Below, in pieces: positions 53,199 to 62,563 of a stretch of DNA of 64,000 nt. The stretch lies in the NCBI RefSeq assembly GCF_003569045.1, contig NZ_BFCB01000001.1, positions 62,001 through 126,000 of the forward strand. Reading direction: 5' to 3'. The DNA is from Aggregatilinea lenta (GTDB lineage: Bacteria; Chloroflexota; Anaerolineae; Aggregatilineales; Aggregatilineaceae). Numbering within the stretch: the stretch's first letter is position 1; each line of letters opens with the position of its first letter. The notes under the pieces were generated by a model, which was given only the letters and a program-made list of their open reading frames with translations, made no database searches and had not been told where the DNA came from. A program made the translations under genes and the position numbers.

Positions 53199-55045
53199 GG
53201 TGGATTCGCGGCGCGCCACTGCTGCACGTGCTGGCGAGGAATCCAGATTCCCAGCGTGAGCATGGCCGCGCCCACGACGATCATGGCGAAAATCACCGGC
53301 CATTGGTAGACGGACGGCAGGTACAGCGCCAGGAACCAGCTCCGCACGTCGACACCGAACAGTTTGAAGGCCAGCGGCACGAGTCCCTGCGGAAAGAGCG
53401 GCAGCCAGCACAGGCTCACGCAAATCCAGACGATCACTTTTTTGCCCAACGGCATCTGCTGCCGGGCCTCGTCGTCAAGACTCGGCTCACTCGTCTTGGC
53501 CTTGGGCGTCGATCCGCGCAGCAGCAGGTTGAGCAGTTCCGGTCCCCTGGCTTCGAGCCGCCACGCCGCGATCGCGCCCAGTCCCCAGGCGAACAGCGCG
53601 CCCGTGACGAGGCCCACCGGAACACCCGCCCATTGCAGCGCGAGATTCTCCCGCGTCAGCCCTTGCACGACGACGGCGGCGGTCGGCGCGGCGGTGAGCA
53701 TCACCAGCCAGGGCATGAAGAAGACTTCGTTCATCATTTCACCGGAGGAATCCATCGGGTTCTTGCGCAGACGCGGATCGATGCCCGGCGAGGGAAAAAA
53801 TACCGAAAAGAACGGTGCCAGACCCGCCGCGCCGCCTAACACGGCCAGCAGCAGCGACAGAACCAGCGGCCACAGCCACGCCTCCCCGCTGAGTGCGGTC
53901 AGGATCACCGTCGCGGCCAGGGACACCGGCCCGAAAATCAGCAGCCACGCCCACTGCCTGCCGCGCACGTCGATACGCGCCGCACCGGGCGTCAGCAGCG
54001 TCTGCCACAGCGCACTACCGTCCAGGCCGAGCAGGTTGCCCGACACCACGCCGCCCATAAGGGCGATCAGGATGCCCACGAACGGCAGCGCACCCGCAAA
54101 CCCGATCAGCAGCGGGATCGCGCCCATGAACAGCCCGGTCCACAGCGCGATGCGCAGCTCCAGCGCACGCCAGGGATCGCGGGTCCAGGTGCGCAGCTCC
54201 CGTACGACGACCGCACCGGTCTGTGTGGCGGGCAGTCCCCACGGGCGCGCCACATCACGCGAGACGCGGCGGCGCGGGGGGCGACTCACCGAGCGCGCGG
54301 CCACGCTGCGGGCCAGCAGCGCCGACCACGCCAGCAGCAACCCGGCGATCAGCGCGACAAACGCCAGGAACACCAGCGCCACCAGTCCCCACGCCGCCCG
54401 GCCTGCGGCATCCACCGCGACGATGCCCCAGCCGGAAGGCAGCATGCGGAAAATTTCGGACAGCGGCGAGGGCCAGCCTTCGTCCAGGACGCGATCCGTC
54501 TGCCCGGCGACCGGCTGGATCACGAACCAGCCCACGCTCATCAGAGCGATGAACAGCCCAAATTGCAGCGCGACCAGTTCCATGCCCAGGCGGGTTTGCA
54601 TGGCCGCGCCCATCAGACTGTACACCACGCGCGCCAGCAGGATCGCCACGACGAGCTGCAAGACGCCTGCCAGCGCCCCGACCGTACCCGGCCCTACGCC
54701 AAGCTGAAAGCCGTAGAAGCCCAGTGCCGCGAACGCGATCAGTGCGATCGCCGGGCCGATGCTCACCACCGCCGCGCCCAGCAGTCCGACCGCCAGCCTG
54801 CGCGGTGGAATTGGCAGCAGCGCCAGGTGTTCCGGGCGCAGTCCGCCGCTGCTGCTGAACACCGGGGCCAATGCCAGCAGCAGGGTCCAGCCCGCCGCCG
54901 CCGAGGCGATCAGATCGACCGCAACCTTCGGGCTGTCCGCTTTCCATACGCTCACTGCCACCGTGCCCAGCGCCGCGAGCAGGCCCAGGCCCGCCCAGAA
55001 GAGGCGCGTGCCACTCCACGTATGGCGTTGCATGGCGAGGTTCAT
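53168..55045 (-). CDS. ABC transporter permease
   Basis: The product is 625 residues from ATG 55045 (MNLAMQRHTWSGTRLFWAGL), five bases after the ATPase stop. It has about twelve hydrophobic helices in two halves, joined by a basic stretch (SRPPRRRVSRDVARPWGLP), so it may be a fused or long permease. No large outside domain is visible. It would work with the ATPase encoded just upstream. The substrate is unknown; ABC-2 type exporters of this form often move lipids or peptides. Confidence 0.8.
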   Translation of the reverse strand: MNLAMQRHTWSGTRLFWAGLGLLAALGTVAVSVWKADSPKVAVDLIASAAAGWTLLLALAPVFSSSGGLRPEHLALLPIPPRRLAVGLLGAAVVSIGPAIALIAFAALGFYGFQLGVGPGTVGALAGVLQLVVAILLARVVYSLMGAAMQTRLGMELVALQFGLFIALMSVGWFVIQPVAGQTDRVLDEGWPSPLSEIFRMLPSGWGIVAVDAAGRAAWGLVALVFLAFVALIAGLLLAWSALLARSVAARSVSRPPRRRVSRDVARPWGLPATQTGAVVVRELRTWTRDPWRALELRIALWTGLFMGAIPLLIGFAGALPFVGILIALMGGVVSGNLLGLDGSALWQTLLTPGAARIDVRGRQWAWLLIFGPVSLAATVILTALSGEAWLWPLVLSLLLAVLGGAAGLAPFFSVFFPSPGIDPRLRKNPMDSSGEMMNEVFFMPWLVMLTAAPTAAVVVQGLTRENLALQWAGVPVGLVTGALFAWGLGAIAAWRLEARGPELLNLLLRGSTPKAKTSEPSLDDEARQQMPLGKKVIVWICVSLCWLPLFPQGLVPLAFKLFGVDVRSWFLALYLPSVYQWPVIFAMIVVGAAMLTLGIWIPRQHVQQWRAANPPQGSTASKKG

Positions 55046-55050
55046 GCGGA

Positions 55051-55851
55051 TCAGGACACCAACCACGACAGCCGCTCCCCACTCTCGACGTGCGCGCCGA
55101 CAAGCTCCACAAACGTCGCTTCCAGACTCTGCCCGCCGCGTACCTGCTCCAGAGGCCCTGCCGCCAGGACGCGCCCTTTGGCGATGATCGCGACGTGGTC
55201 GCACAACTGCTCGACCAGCGCCATGACGTGACTGGACATGATCACCGAGCCGCCCGCCGCGACGAAGCGCTGCAGGATCGCTTTGATGGTCGAGGCCGAG
55301 ATCGGATCGACCGCTTCAAACGGTTCGTCCAGGATCAGCAGCCGGGGATTGTGCAGCACGGCCATCGCCAACCCGATCTTTTTGCGCATGCCCGCCGAAT
55401 ACTCGATCAGGAGCGTCTGCTCGCTGCCGTCGAGTTCCAGCACGGCCAGCAGTTCCTGGGTGCGCCCGGCGACCGTCGCGGGGTCTATGCCGCGCAGCAG
55501 CCCCAGGTAAGTCAGGGCCTCGCTGCCGGTCAGGCGCTCCGGCAGCGCCATGCCATCCGGCAGAACGCCGATCAGCGCCTTGGCGCGCGTTGGATCGTCC
55601 CACACGTCGACGCCAAAGATCCGGGCGCGGCCCGTGTTGGGGCGCAGCAGCCCGACGGCCATTGACAGCGCCGTGGTCTTGCCCGCACCGTTTGGCCCCA
55701 CCAGCCCGAAAAACGAGCCGGGCGGTACGGCCAGATTGACGTGATCGACCGCAACCGTTTCGCCAAAGGTTTTGCTGAGGTCGATCAGCTCCAACGCTGC
55801 AGGGCGGTCAGCCGGGACAGCGGCATGTGATGTTGGCGGCATTGCGTTCAT
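55051..55851 (-). CDS. ABC transporter ATP-binding protein
   Basis: The product is 266 residues from ATG 55851, chosen because AAAGGAGG lies directly upstream. Walker A is GPNGAGKTTALS near residue 55, the signature is YSAGMRKKIGLAMAVLHNP and Walker B is RLLILDEPFEAVDP. The D-loop position has EAVDP and the H-loop is MSSHVMALVE. Typical ABC-2 exporter ATPase. The signature reads YSAGM instead of LSGGQ. Confidence 0.93.
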   Translation of the reverse strand: MNAMPPTSHAAVPADRPAALELIDLSKTFGETVAVDHVNLAVPPGSFFGLVGPNGAGKTTALSMAVGLLRPNTGRARIFGVDVWDDPTRAKALIGVLPDGMALPERLTGSEALTYLGLLRGIDPATVAGRTQELLAVLELDGSEQTLLIEYSAGMRKKIGLAMAVLHNPRLLILDEPFEAVDPISASTIKAILQRFVAAGGSVIMSSHVMALVEQLCDHVAIIAKGRVLAAGPLEQVRGGQSLEATFVELVGAHVESGERLSWLVS

Positions 55852-56062
55852 CGAGTCCTCCTTTGGCCGTGTTCCTGGGCGCATGCTTAGCGCAGTGGGA
55901 GTGATGGTTCACCCGTTGGGTCGATACCGGAAGTCGGACGACGCGCCGGGTGGGGCGCTTGGCCCGCATAATCGAATCTTACGGTGAGCGGACGGCGAAT
56001 GACCAGCGTTCCGGCGCGTGTTGCGAGGGAGGGAACAAAATGCGGGCGAAGCGCAAGAGAAG

Positions 56063-56120
56063 ACCTCACCCCGCTCGCATTCGCTCGCTGCCCCTCTCCA
56101 ATCTGGGTTGGAGAGGGGCA
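56063..56120. repeat. Family B repeat
   Basis: ACCTCACCCCGCTCGC is followed by CCCCTCTCCA and the inverted TTGGAGAGGGG. Confidence 0.55.
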
Positions 56121-56192
56121 AAAAACGACCCGTCCACTCGTCTTTCCTTTCCCTCCGCTTGAGTGGCAAAAAACTGAGCGCATCCAAATAAA

Positions 56193-56222
56193 AGGCGGGA
56201 GAAGCCTTCGCTCCTCCCGCCT
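56193..56222 (-). terminator. Terminator of the LCP gene
   Basis: Read leftward, AGGCGGGAG and CTCCCGCCT pair over nine positions and are followed by TTTATTT. Confidence 0.75.
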
Positions 56223-56247
56223 GAAACTCAATCCTTCTGAAGCGGCG

Positions 56248-57429
56248 CTACTCCCCGCGAATGGAGGGCGCGCCCGCCGGGCGGAACAGGTCCTGGATCA
56301 GGATGCCGATGTCGGTCGCAATCGGCAGCAGGATGTCCTCGCCTTCCGGCGACACGCCCGTCTGCACGTCGTCGAACGAGATCTGCCCCTGGCGGATGTT
56401 CTCCGGCGGGATGCTTTCCGCCGTCAGGCCCAGGCTGAGCATGTCCGCAAACGACATGTTGGTGCGCACGTTCTTCTGCATGGCGTCCCATAGGTCGGTC
56501 GCGACGGGCAGCAGGTCGAGGATGCCGCCCAGAGTCAGCACTTTGTCACGCACGGCCATGATCACTTCCTGCTGGCGGCTGGCGCGGTTGATGTCGCTGT
56601 CGCCGTGGCGCGTGCGCGCATATTGCAGCAGGCGCTCGCTCTCAAGCTCCTGGCAGCCCGCGTCGAAGTGAATCGAAATCACGCCGTAACTGCCGTCCGG
56701 GTACTGGTCGTCGTCAATGGGCGCTTCGGGGCACACCTCGACCGGGCCGATGGCGTCGATCAGCGTGGTGAATACATCGAAGTTGATCAACACATAGTAG
56801 TCGATGGTGACGCCCGTCTCCGCCGTGACAGTCTTCATCGCCAGGGCGGGACCGCCACCGCCGGGATAGTTGACCGAATCCCCGACGATGTTCGCCGCAT
56901 TGATCTTGCCCTTCTGACTCAGGCCGGGATAGGTCACCCACAGGTCACGCGGGATGGAGAGGATCGCGGCAGTCTTGCCCGCCGGATCGACCGAGAACAG
57001 GATGATCGTGTCGGTGGGGAACGTGCCCTCTTCGCCCTCGCGCTGGTCGATGCCCAGCAGCAGCACCGTCACACGGCGCGGATCGTTCCAGGGGGAGATG
57101 GCTACCCCGTCCACCGTGGCACCCTCTGCGCTGGCAACCACGGCCTCCGGCGTCACGTCCGCTTCGGCGGCTTCCGTCGCCAGCGGCAGCATTGCATCGG
57201 TCTGCGCCGGTTCCTCGGTGATCACGACCGCGCCCATAGCTGCCGGGACGATCGTCGCCGTAGGGACGCTGCTGCTGTGCGATCCGAGCTGCGGCGGATC
57301 GGGCAAGTCGAGCACGTCGTCCAGCTCTGTCGCGCGGGCGCGCACGAACGTGTAGCTAAAGAACGCACCGGCGACCGCGATCACGCCGAACGCTATCACC
57401 CATACCAACAACCACCGAGGAACTCGCAT
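56248..57429 (-). CDS. LCP (LytR-CpsA-Psr) family wall-polymer ligase
   Basis: The product is 393 residues from ATG 57429 (MRVPRWLLVWVIAFGVIAVA), with GGAG six bases upstream. It has an N-terminal membrane helix, then about 90 variable residues, then the LCP core from about 105: VTVLLLGIDQREGEEGTFPT, DTIILFSVD, LSIPRDLWVTYPG and the late RASRQQEVIMAVRDK. LCP enzymes attach polyprenyl-linked glycopolymers to the cell wall or to proteins outside the membrane. The gene stands alone after the large membrane protein at 57545. Confidence 0.93.
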   Translation of the reverse strand: MRVPRWLLVWVIAFGVIAVAGAFFSYTFVRARATELDDVLDLPDPPQLGSHSSSVPTATIVPAAMGAVVITEEPAQTDAMLPLATEAAEADVTPEAVVASAEGATVDGVAISPWNDPRRVTVLLLGIDQREGEEGTFPTDTIILFSVDPAGKTAAILSIPRDLWVTYPGLSQKGKINAANIVGDSVNYPGGGGPALAMKTVTAETGVTIDYYVLINFDVFTTLIDAIGPVEVCPEAPIDDDQYPDGSYGVISIHFDAGCQELESERLLQYARTRHGDSDINRASRQQEVIMAVRDKVLTLGGILDLLPVATDLWDAMQKNVRTNMSFADMLSLGLTAESIPPENIRQGQISFDDVQTGVSPEGEDILLPIATDIGILIQDLFRPAGAPSIRGE

Positions 57430-57544
57430 GCAACACTCCACTCAAAGCTAGTCGTGAACCATCGCCTGACGGCGCTTCTGATTATAACGTACCGCCGGAG
57501 CGGGGACTCCTCGCTTGCGCGCCGCTTGCCTGACGCCGCGCAGA

Positions 57545-59857
57545 TTACTGCGTCGCCTCTGCGACCGGTTCCACAGCGTACATGTGATAGAGCCGGTTGC
57601 CCGCCACGATGTACAGGCTGTTGTTGGTGATCGCGTCCGAAAACACGCCCGACGCGGCCTGGAACGCAGTCGGGTTGTTACGCGGGCGGTAGCCGCTTTC
57701 GAAGCGCCCGCCCCACGACGTCTGGTAGATCGTCTGCTGCACGGGGTCCGTGATGTACAGGTAGCGCGCCGCCGGGTCATTGTCGATGAACAGCGCCGAT
57801 CCGCCTGCGATCGCGCCTTCCGGCTTCTGGTTATAGTCGAACGCCCGCTGCTCGACGTCATCCTGCGCCGAGCGCTGGTACTTCCGGATCACGCCGTCGC
57901 GGTACAGGATGTACACCGCGCCTTCGTCCGCGCTGATGCCAAAATCGACCGCGCTGCTCAGGTCAGGCAGCGACGCCCCGGTGAAATATTCCTCCGGCGC
58001 GAGGTTGTAGCGGCGGTCGCCCATGCTGGGCACGTACTTCCAGATCTGGTTCGCGCCGGTGTCCATCACGTAGATGTTCTCCTCGAACACGGAGATGGCG
58101 ACCGGGTCCTGCCAGCGGTTTTCCGTCACCAGCGACTGGGATGTCGATCCCCAGGCGGGCGAGTAGGTGTAGAGGATGCCGTCCGTGTCCAGCCCAATCA
58201 GCACGTTGTCGTGCACGGTGCCGCCGCTGCGCAGCCACTCGATGTCGAACACGTCGCCCACCACGAACGAGCCGACCGCCGACCCGGTGCGCAGAACCGG
58301 CGCTTCTTCCACGCCGATCAGGGACGCGCCGCCGTCGTCGAGCGTATCGTGGTAGATCGCGCCATGGGCGCGGTCGAGCGTGTAGATATCCACGCCCAGG
58401 TGCACGATTGGTCCGCGCAGGTCCGCGCCGTCGGGGAACTCGCGCAGCAGCGTGACGTTGTGGCGCTGCACGTCGTCGAAGCAGTCGAGGTAGTTCTGCG
58501 CGTCGGCCTGGATCTGGAGCAGCGTCAGGTCGTCCTGGCGGAACTTGGCGGCTTCGTCGGCCAGCGCCAGCACTTCCTGCCACTGCGGGCGCAGCGTCTT
58601 GTCGTTGCACGTCCCGCCGGACGCGGCCAAGGCGGCCTGGTGCGCGTCTTCGGCGCGGTTCAGGTAGGCCATAAAGTCCGTGCGCCCGCGCTCGGAGAGG
58701 AACAGCCCGACGACCACGACCACGATCACCACCGGGATCAGGATCGCCATGCTGATCGCCAGATTGGTCGGGATGCGCTGCTTGCCCTCTTCGTCGGGAC
58801 CGGGCAGCAGCGTCTCGAACGCGTGCTGCACGCCGTGCGTGATCGCCAGCAGGCCGGTGAGCACGCCGCGCAGACTGCCGCGCAGGGTGCGCCGCCCCGT
58901 GACGGTAGCCGTCTCGATGACCGTCGGCGCGTGCTCGCGCGAGGCGTCGGCGACCTTCGCCGCCGTTTCGCTGGCGCGATCGAGCGCGGTGCGTGCCCGG
59001 TCCGCGACGGCTGCACTCAGCGCCGCCGTGTCGATGTTGATCGAGGGACCGCTGCTCCCCGACTCGGCGGGCGGCGACCCAATCGGGCGCGCGAAGCGAT
59101 CCCCCGCGCTGCCTACCGGCGCGGTCGGCTTCGGGCGCGACGCAGCCGGGGCCGTCATGCGATCGGGGTTCGGTGTGCCGGGCGTCACCAGCCGGACCAG
59201 CGTCGCGGAGGTTTGCACGCCAGCGCAGGTCTTCAACTGGTCCAGCCCGGCGCGTACCTCGCGGCAAGCCAGCGCCTCGCGCAGGACGTCGTCGTCCGCG
59301 TCGAGCAGGCCCACGTCCGCCAGCAGCAGGGATTGGTTCGCGCCGACGATGGTATGGGATAGGTCGATATCCGGCGACTCGGACGCGCCGAGCGGCGGCA
59401 CGGCCATCGCCAGCGGATCGTGGCGGTCGCCGGGGAAGAAGGTCAGGCGACCTTCCTGCCACAGCGCGCCGAAGACGCGCCCGCTGCGCGCAGTGTACAG
59501 CTCCGGGCCACGCAGCGCCGCCGCGATCGCGTTCAGCCGCTGCGGTTGGCCGGTCTGGGCTTCGTAGGCGCGCATGCGCTCGTTGACGGCGATGAGCGCC
59601 TCGCGCAGGCCGCCGGTCACGCCGCCGCTGCTGCCAAAGTAGGTCCCGGCGGCCAGCCGCGCGATCTCTTCGTAAAAGGCCGCGGACGCGTGCGTGCCGT
59701 CCGCAGGTGTCATGAGGACAAAAAACCGATCCCCTTCGCGTGCGCGAGAGGTTTTTTTGGGCGTCGCTTCGGCCAGCGCCCCTGGCGGCGGCATGCTCAC
59801 CGCGCGCCCACCGACCACCAACAGGTGACCTGCAAATGCTTCTAACTCGGTTGTCAT
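57545..59857 (-). CDS. Membrane protein: PP2C-like N domain and propeller-like C domain
   Basis: The 770-residue product has an N-terminal PP2C-like domain at residues about 20-215: GDRFFVLMTP, ALIAVNERMRAYEAQTGQPQ, LLADVGLLDADDD. The metal-binding DGxGG motif of active PP2C is not seen, so this may be a pseudo-phosphatase. A low-complexity linker leads to a membrane helix near 370-392 (LAISMAILIPVVIVVVVVGL). The outside part contains propeller-like blades (YVMDTGANQIWKYVPSMG, VFEENIYVMDT, AVYILYRDGVIRKYQRS). It probably links an outside sensor to a cytoplasmic domain. Confidence 0.78.
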   Translation of the reverse strand: MTTELEAFAGHLLVVGGRAVSMPPPGALAEATPKKTSRAREGDRFFVLMTPADGTHASAAFYEEIARLAAGTYFGSSGGVTGGLREALIAVNERMRAYEAQTGQPQRLNAIAAALRGPELYTARSGRVFGALWQEGRLTFFPGDRHDPLAMAVPPLGASESPDIDLSHTIVGANQSLLLADVGLLDADDDVLREALACREVRAGLDQLKTCAGVQTSATLVRLVTPGTPNPDRMTAPAASRPKPTAPVGSAGDRFARPIGSPPAESGSSGPSINIDTAALSAAVADRARTALDRASETAAKVADASREHAPTVIETATVTGRRTLRGSLRGVLTGLLAITHGVQHAFETLLPGPDEEGKQRIPTNLAISMAILIPVVIVVVVVGLFLSERGRTDFMAYLNRAEDAHQAALAASGGTCNDKTLRPQWQEVLALADEAAKFRQDDLTLLQIQADAQNYLDCFDDVQRHNVTLLREFPDGADLRGPIVHLGVDIYTLDRAHGAIYHDTLDDGGASLIGVEEAPVLRTGSAVGSFVVGDVFDIEWLRSGGTVHDNVLIGLDTDGILYTYSPAWGSTSQSLVTENRWQDPVAISVFEENIYVMDTGANQIWKYVPSMGDRRYNLAPEEYFTGASLPDLSSAVDFGISADEGAVYILYRDGVIRKYQRSAQDDVEQRAFDYNQKPEGAIAGGSALFIDNDPAARYLYITDPVQQTIYQTSWGGRFESGYRPRNNPTAFQAASGVFSDAITNNSLYIVAGNRLYHMYAVEPVAEATQ

Positions 59858-59945
59858 CGCATCTCACCCGCGTGTAATGTCATTTTCTATCCCATTGTAC
59901 CGCATTCGCCGCCGTGGCTGCGTCGCGCACGCCGGGACGAAATTC

Positions 59946-59984
59946 ACCTCACCCCCGGCCCTTCCCCTGCAAGGAGGGAAGGGA
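59946..59984. repeat. Family B-like repeat (C subtype)
   Basis: ACCTCACCCCCGGCCCTTCC is followed by CCTGCAAGG and the inverted GAGGGAAGGG. The rest of 59858-60094 shows only CTAAC/GACTAA words. Confidence 0.55.
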
Positions 59985-60094
59985 GAAATCGAGTTTTTAA
60001 GCCCCTCCCTCTTCTTCACGGGGGTGGGGGATTTCTGCCCGCGCCATCGCATGGTTTGAACTAACAACTAACGACTAATTCACTAACCACTACT

Positions 60095-60850
60095 TTAGTA
60101 CGTATAAAACCCCTTACCCGCTTTTTTGCCGACCTGCCCCGCGAAGATCTTCTGGCGCAGCAGCGGTGCAGGCCGGTAGCGCTCGTCGCCGTACGTACGC
60201 AGCAGCCCGTCGAGCACGCCCGCGACCACGTCCAGCCCGATCTCGTCGGCCCAGCTCAGCGGCCCACGTGGGAAGTTCATGCCCAGGCGCATCGCGGTGT
60301 CGATGTCCTCCACGCTGTTGCCGCTCGCCGCCAGCGTAAAGACCGCCTCGTTGATCAGGTTGCACACGATCCGCGCGCGGACCAGCCCGCTGGTGTCCGG
60401 CACGCGCACCGCCTCGAAGCCAAGCTCCTCCCAGAAGCGGCGCGCCAGGGTCGCCGTCTCGAAATCGGTTTGCAGCGCCGGGGCGAACTCGACCAGCCCT
60501 GCCGTCGCGACGGGCGGCAGCAGCCCATACCCCACCACGCGGCTGGGGTACTCGGCCCAGCTCGCGATCTCGGTGGCGCTGGCCGCCAGCGCGCTAACCA
60601 GCATCGGCGATTCGGGCGGCAGGTTGGCCTCGATGCCTTCCACCAGCCACATCTTGGCCGACTGCGATTCATTCAGGCTTTCGATGGCGATCTGCGCGCG
60701 CGTCGCGGCCTTGACCATCGCGTCGAGCGTGCCCTGCGCTTCGAGGTCCTGGGACAGAAAGAGGTCAACCTTGTGGCTCTTGGCGCGGCACAGCCCGGCC
60801 AGCGTATCCACAAACGGCACTTCCCCCACAATCAGCACGCGCATGCTCAT
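60095..60850 (-). CDS. 3-hydroxyacyl-CoA dehydrogenase-like protein, degenerate nucleotide-binding site
   Basis: The 251-residue product aligns with 3-hydroxyacyl-CoA dehydrogenases. The C-terminal domain is well kept (GLVRARIVCNLINEAVFTLA, then AMRLGMNFPRGPLSWADEIG and KAGKGFYTY). The N-terminal Rossmann part lacks the normal GxGxxG (it reads VLIVGEVPFVDTLAG), so NAD binding is doubtful. It may be a helper or non-catalytic partner of the intact paralogue encoded 16 bases upstream. Confidence 0.82.
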   Translation of the reverse strand: MSMRVLIVGEVPFVDTLAGLCRAKSHKVDLFLSQDLEAQGTLDAMVKAATRAQIAIESLNESQSAKMWLVEGIEANLPPESPMLVSALAASATEIASWAEYPSRVVGYGLLPPVATAGLVEFAPALQTDFETATLARRFWEELGFEAVRVPDTSGLVRARIVCNLINEAVFTLAASGNSVEDIDTAMRLGMNFPRGPLSWADEIGLDVVAGVLDGLLRTYGDERYRPAPLLRQKIFAGQVGKKAGKGFYTY

Positions 60851-60866
60851 CTGCTCCGCTTCCCGC

Positions 60867-61727
60867 TCACGTGGGCGGGTAGAACCCGCGCTGGCCCTTG
60901 CGCCCGGTCAGGCCCGCCTCGACCATGCGCCGCTGGCGGGGGTGCGGGCGGTAGCGTGGGTGCTGGTAGCTGGCGTCCCACAGCATCTGCGCCACGCTGT
61001 ACGCTGTATCGATGCCGAGGAAGTCCATCAGGTGGAACGGCCCCATCGGGAAGTCGATGCCCTCCATCAGCCGGTCGATCGTTTCCAGGTCCAGCGCCTG
61101 CTCGTCCAGCAGGCGCAGCGCCTCGCTCCAATACGCCTGCCCAATGCGGTTGACCAGCAGGCCGGGGTTGTCCTCGACCACAACAGGCGTCTTGCCGATG
61201 GCGCGCACCAGCGACGTGGCGCGCTCCAGGCTGGCGGGATCGGTGTGCTCGGTGCGCACGACTTCGACCAGGGACATGATGTGCGCGGGGTTGCAAAAGT
61301 GCAGGCCGACGACGCGTTCCGGCTGGCGCGTGGACGCGGCCAGCGCGGACGGGGACAGCGTGTTGGAGCTGATCGCGAGAATCGCGCTGCTGCTGATAAC
61401 GCTGTCGATTTCGCGCAGAACCGTCTGCTTGAGGTCGGGATCGTCGAACACAGCTTCGATCGCCACGTCCGCCGTCGCACAACGCGCCACGTCCGTAACC
61501 AGCATAAACGCGCGCTTGGCGCGGCGCGCCTGGGCCGCGTCCACCTTACCCAGCCGCACGCCCTGGTCGATGCCCCGGCTGATGCGCCCCAGTGCCTGCC
61601 GCAGCACTGCCGTGTCGATGTCGTGCAGGATCACCTCGCAGCCGCCCAGCGCAACGGCCTGGGCGATGTTGGCACCCATCGTGCCCGCGCCTACGATAGC
61701 AACCTGCAACGTCTTCGCCGGAACCAT
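60867..61727 (-). CDS. 3-hydroxybutyryl/3-hydroxyacyl-CoA dehydrogenase
   Basis: The 286-residue product has the NAD-binding motif VAIVGAGTMGANIAQAVALG at the N terminus, SSNTLSPSALA and VGLHFCNPAHIMSLVEVV with the catalytic His, then EDNPGLLVNRIGQAYWSEAL and DFPMGPFHLMDFLGIDTAY. It oxidises 3-hydroxyacyl-CoA with NAD(P) in fatty acid or butanoate metabolism. No enoyl-CoA hydratase or thiolase is adjacent. It is followed 16 bases later by a degenerate paralogue. Confidence 0.94.
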   Translation of the reverse strand: MVPAKTLQVAIVGAGTMGANIAQAVALGGCEVILHDIDTAVLRQALGRISRGIDQGVRLGKVDAAQARRAKRAFMLVTDVARCATADVAIEAVFDDPDLKQTVLREIDSVISSSAILAISSNTLSPSALAASTRQPERVVGLHFCNPAHIMSLVEVVRTEHTDPASLERATSLVRAIGKTPVVVEDNPGLLVNRIGQAYWSEALRLLDEQALDLETIDRLMEGIDFPMGPFHLMDFLGIDTAYSVAQMLWDASYQHPRYRPHPRQRRMVEAGLTGRKGQRGFYPPT

Positions 61728-61865
61728 AGTTTGGAGTGACCGCCTGGTATTTGCCGAGGTATGCTGTGCTCATGCCCAACTGCATCATTTAGTGTACCGC
61801 TTGCCGCCGCACGCTCAAAGAGCAGCGACGGGGGAGGGGCGCACATATACGGCAGCCCGGAACGA

Positions 61866-62297
61866 TTACGGCTCGGAGCCGGTCCGCCGCGCCAGCAGCG
61901 CGTCCAGATCGGGCCGCAGCACGACGCGCTCCTGCTCGTTCGGATCGGTCCGCGCCAGAACCGCCACACACGGCTCGGTCGTGCTGCGGTTGGCAGGCAG
62001 ATGCGGCATACCCGCCGGAATATACAGGAAATCACCGGCCCGCACTGTCATGTACTCGCCCAGATCCTCGCCAAACCACATCTCGGCCTCGCCGCCGATC
62101 ACGTAGATCGCCGTTTCATGCGCTTCATGCAGGTGCGCTTTGGCGCGCCCGCCGGGCGGGATCACCAGCATGTGCATGCACAGCCCGGTCGCGCCGGTGC
62201 TCTGCGCCGAGATGCCCTCGAAATAATTGAAGCCCTGCAATCCGTCAAAGGTCGTATCGGGCCGCACACGCCGGCAGGTTGGGGTCGGTGTGGTCAT
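61866..62297 (-). CDS. Cupin domain protein
   Basis: The product is 143 residues from ATG 62297 (MTTPTPTCRRVRPDTTFDGL) with AGGAGC 8 bases upstream; the longer frame is discarded. Cupin motif 1 is GGRAKAHLHEAHETAIYVIGG and motif 2 is AGDFLYIPAGMPHLPANRS, giving the His/Glu metal ligands. It could be an isomerase, oxygenase or small-molecule binder. The substrate is unknown. Confidence 0.88.
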   Translation of the reverse strand: MTTPTPTCRRVRPDTTFDGLQGFNYFEGISAQSTGATGLCMHMLVIPPGGRAKAHLHEAHETAIYVIGGEAEMWFGEDLGEYMTVRAGDFLYIPAGMPHLPANRSTTEPCVAVLARTDPNEQERVVLRPDLDALLARRTGSEP

Positions 62298-62398
62298 GGA
62301 GCCTGCTCCTGTGAAATGTGCCACGCAGCGAATGCCCACAGCATAGCACAGAACGGCAGGCGCGGCGCGTCCTGACACATGCCGCGCTGTTATAAAAA

Positions 62399-62433
62399 AT
62401 CCTCGCCGGGCAGCAAATGCCCAGGGCGAGGAT
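62399..62433 (-). terminator. Terminator of lexA
   Basis: ATCCTCGCC (62399-62407) pairs with GGCGAGGAT (62425-62433), with an inner GGGCA/TGCCC stem. Leftward it ends in TTTTTTATAAC. Confidence 0.8.
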
Positions 62434-62563
62434 CGAATGCGACACAGCGGAGCGGAGACACAGGTCTGCCCATCTCTGCGCACAACACTCTCAGCATTGT
62501 ACTGCGCGGTGAGCAGCCATCCATTGAATCGCTAAATTAAGTCGAGGCCCGGTCCCATGCGTG

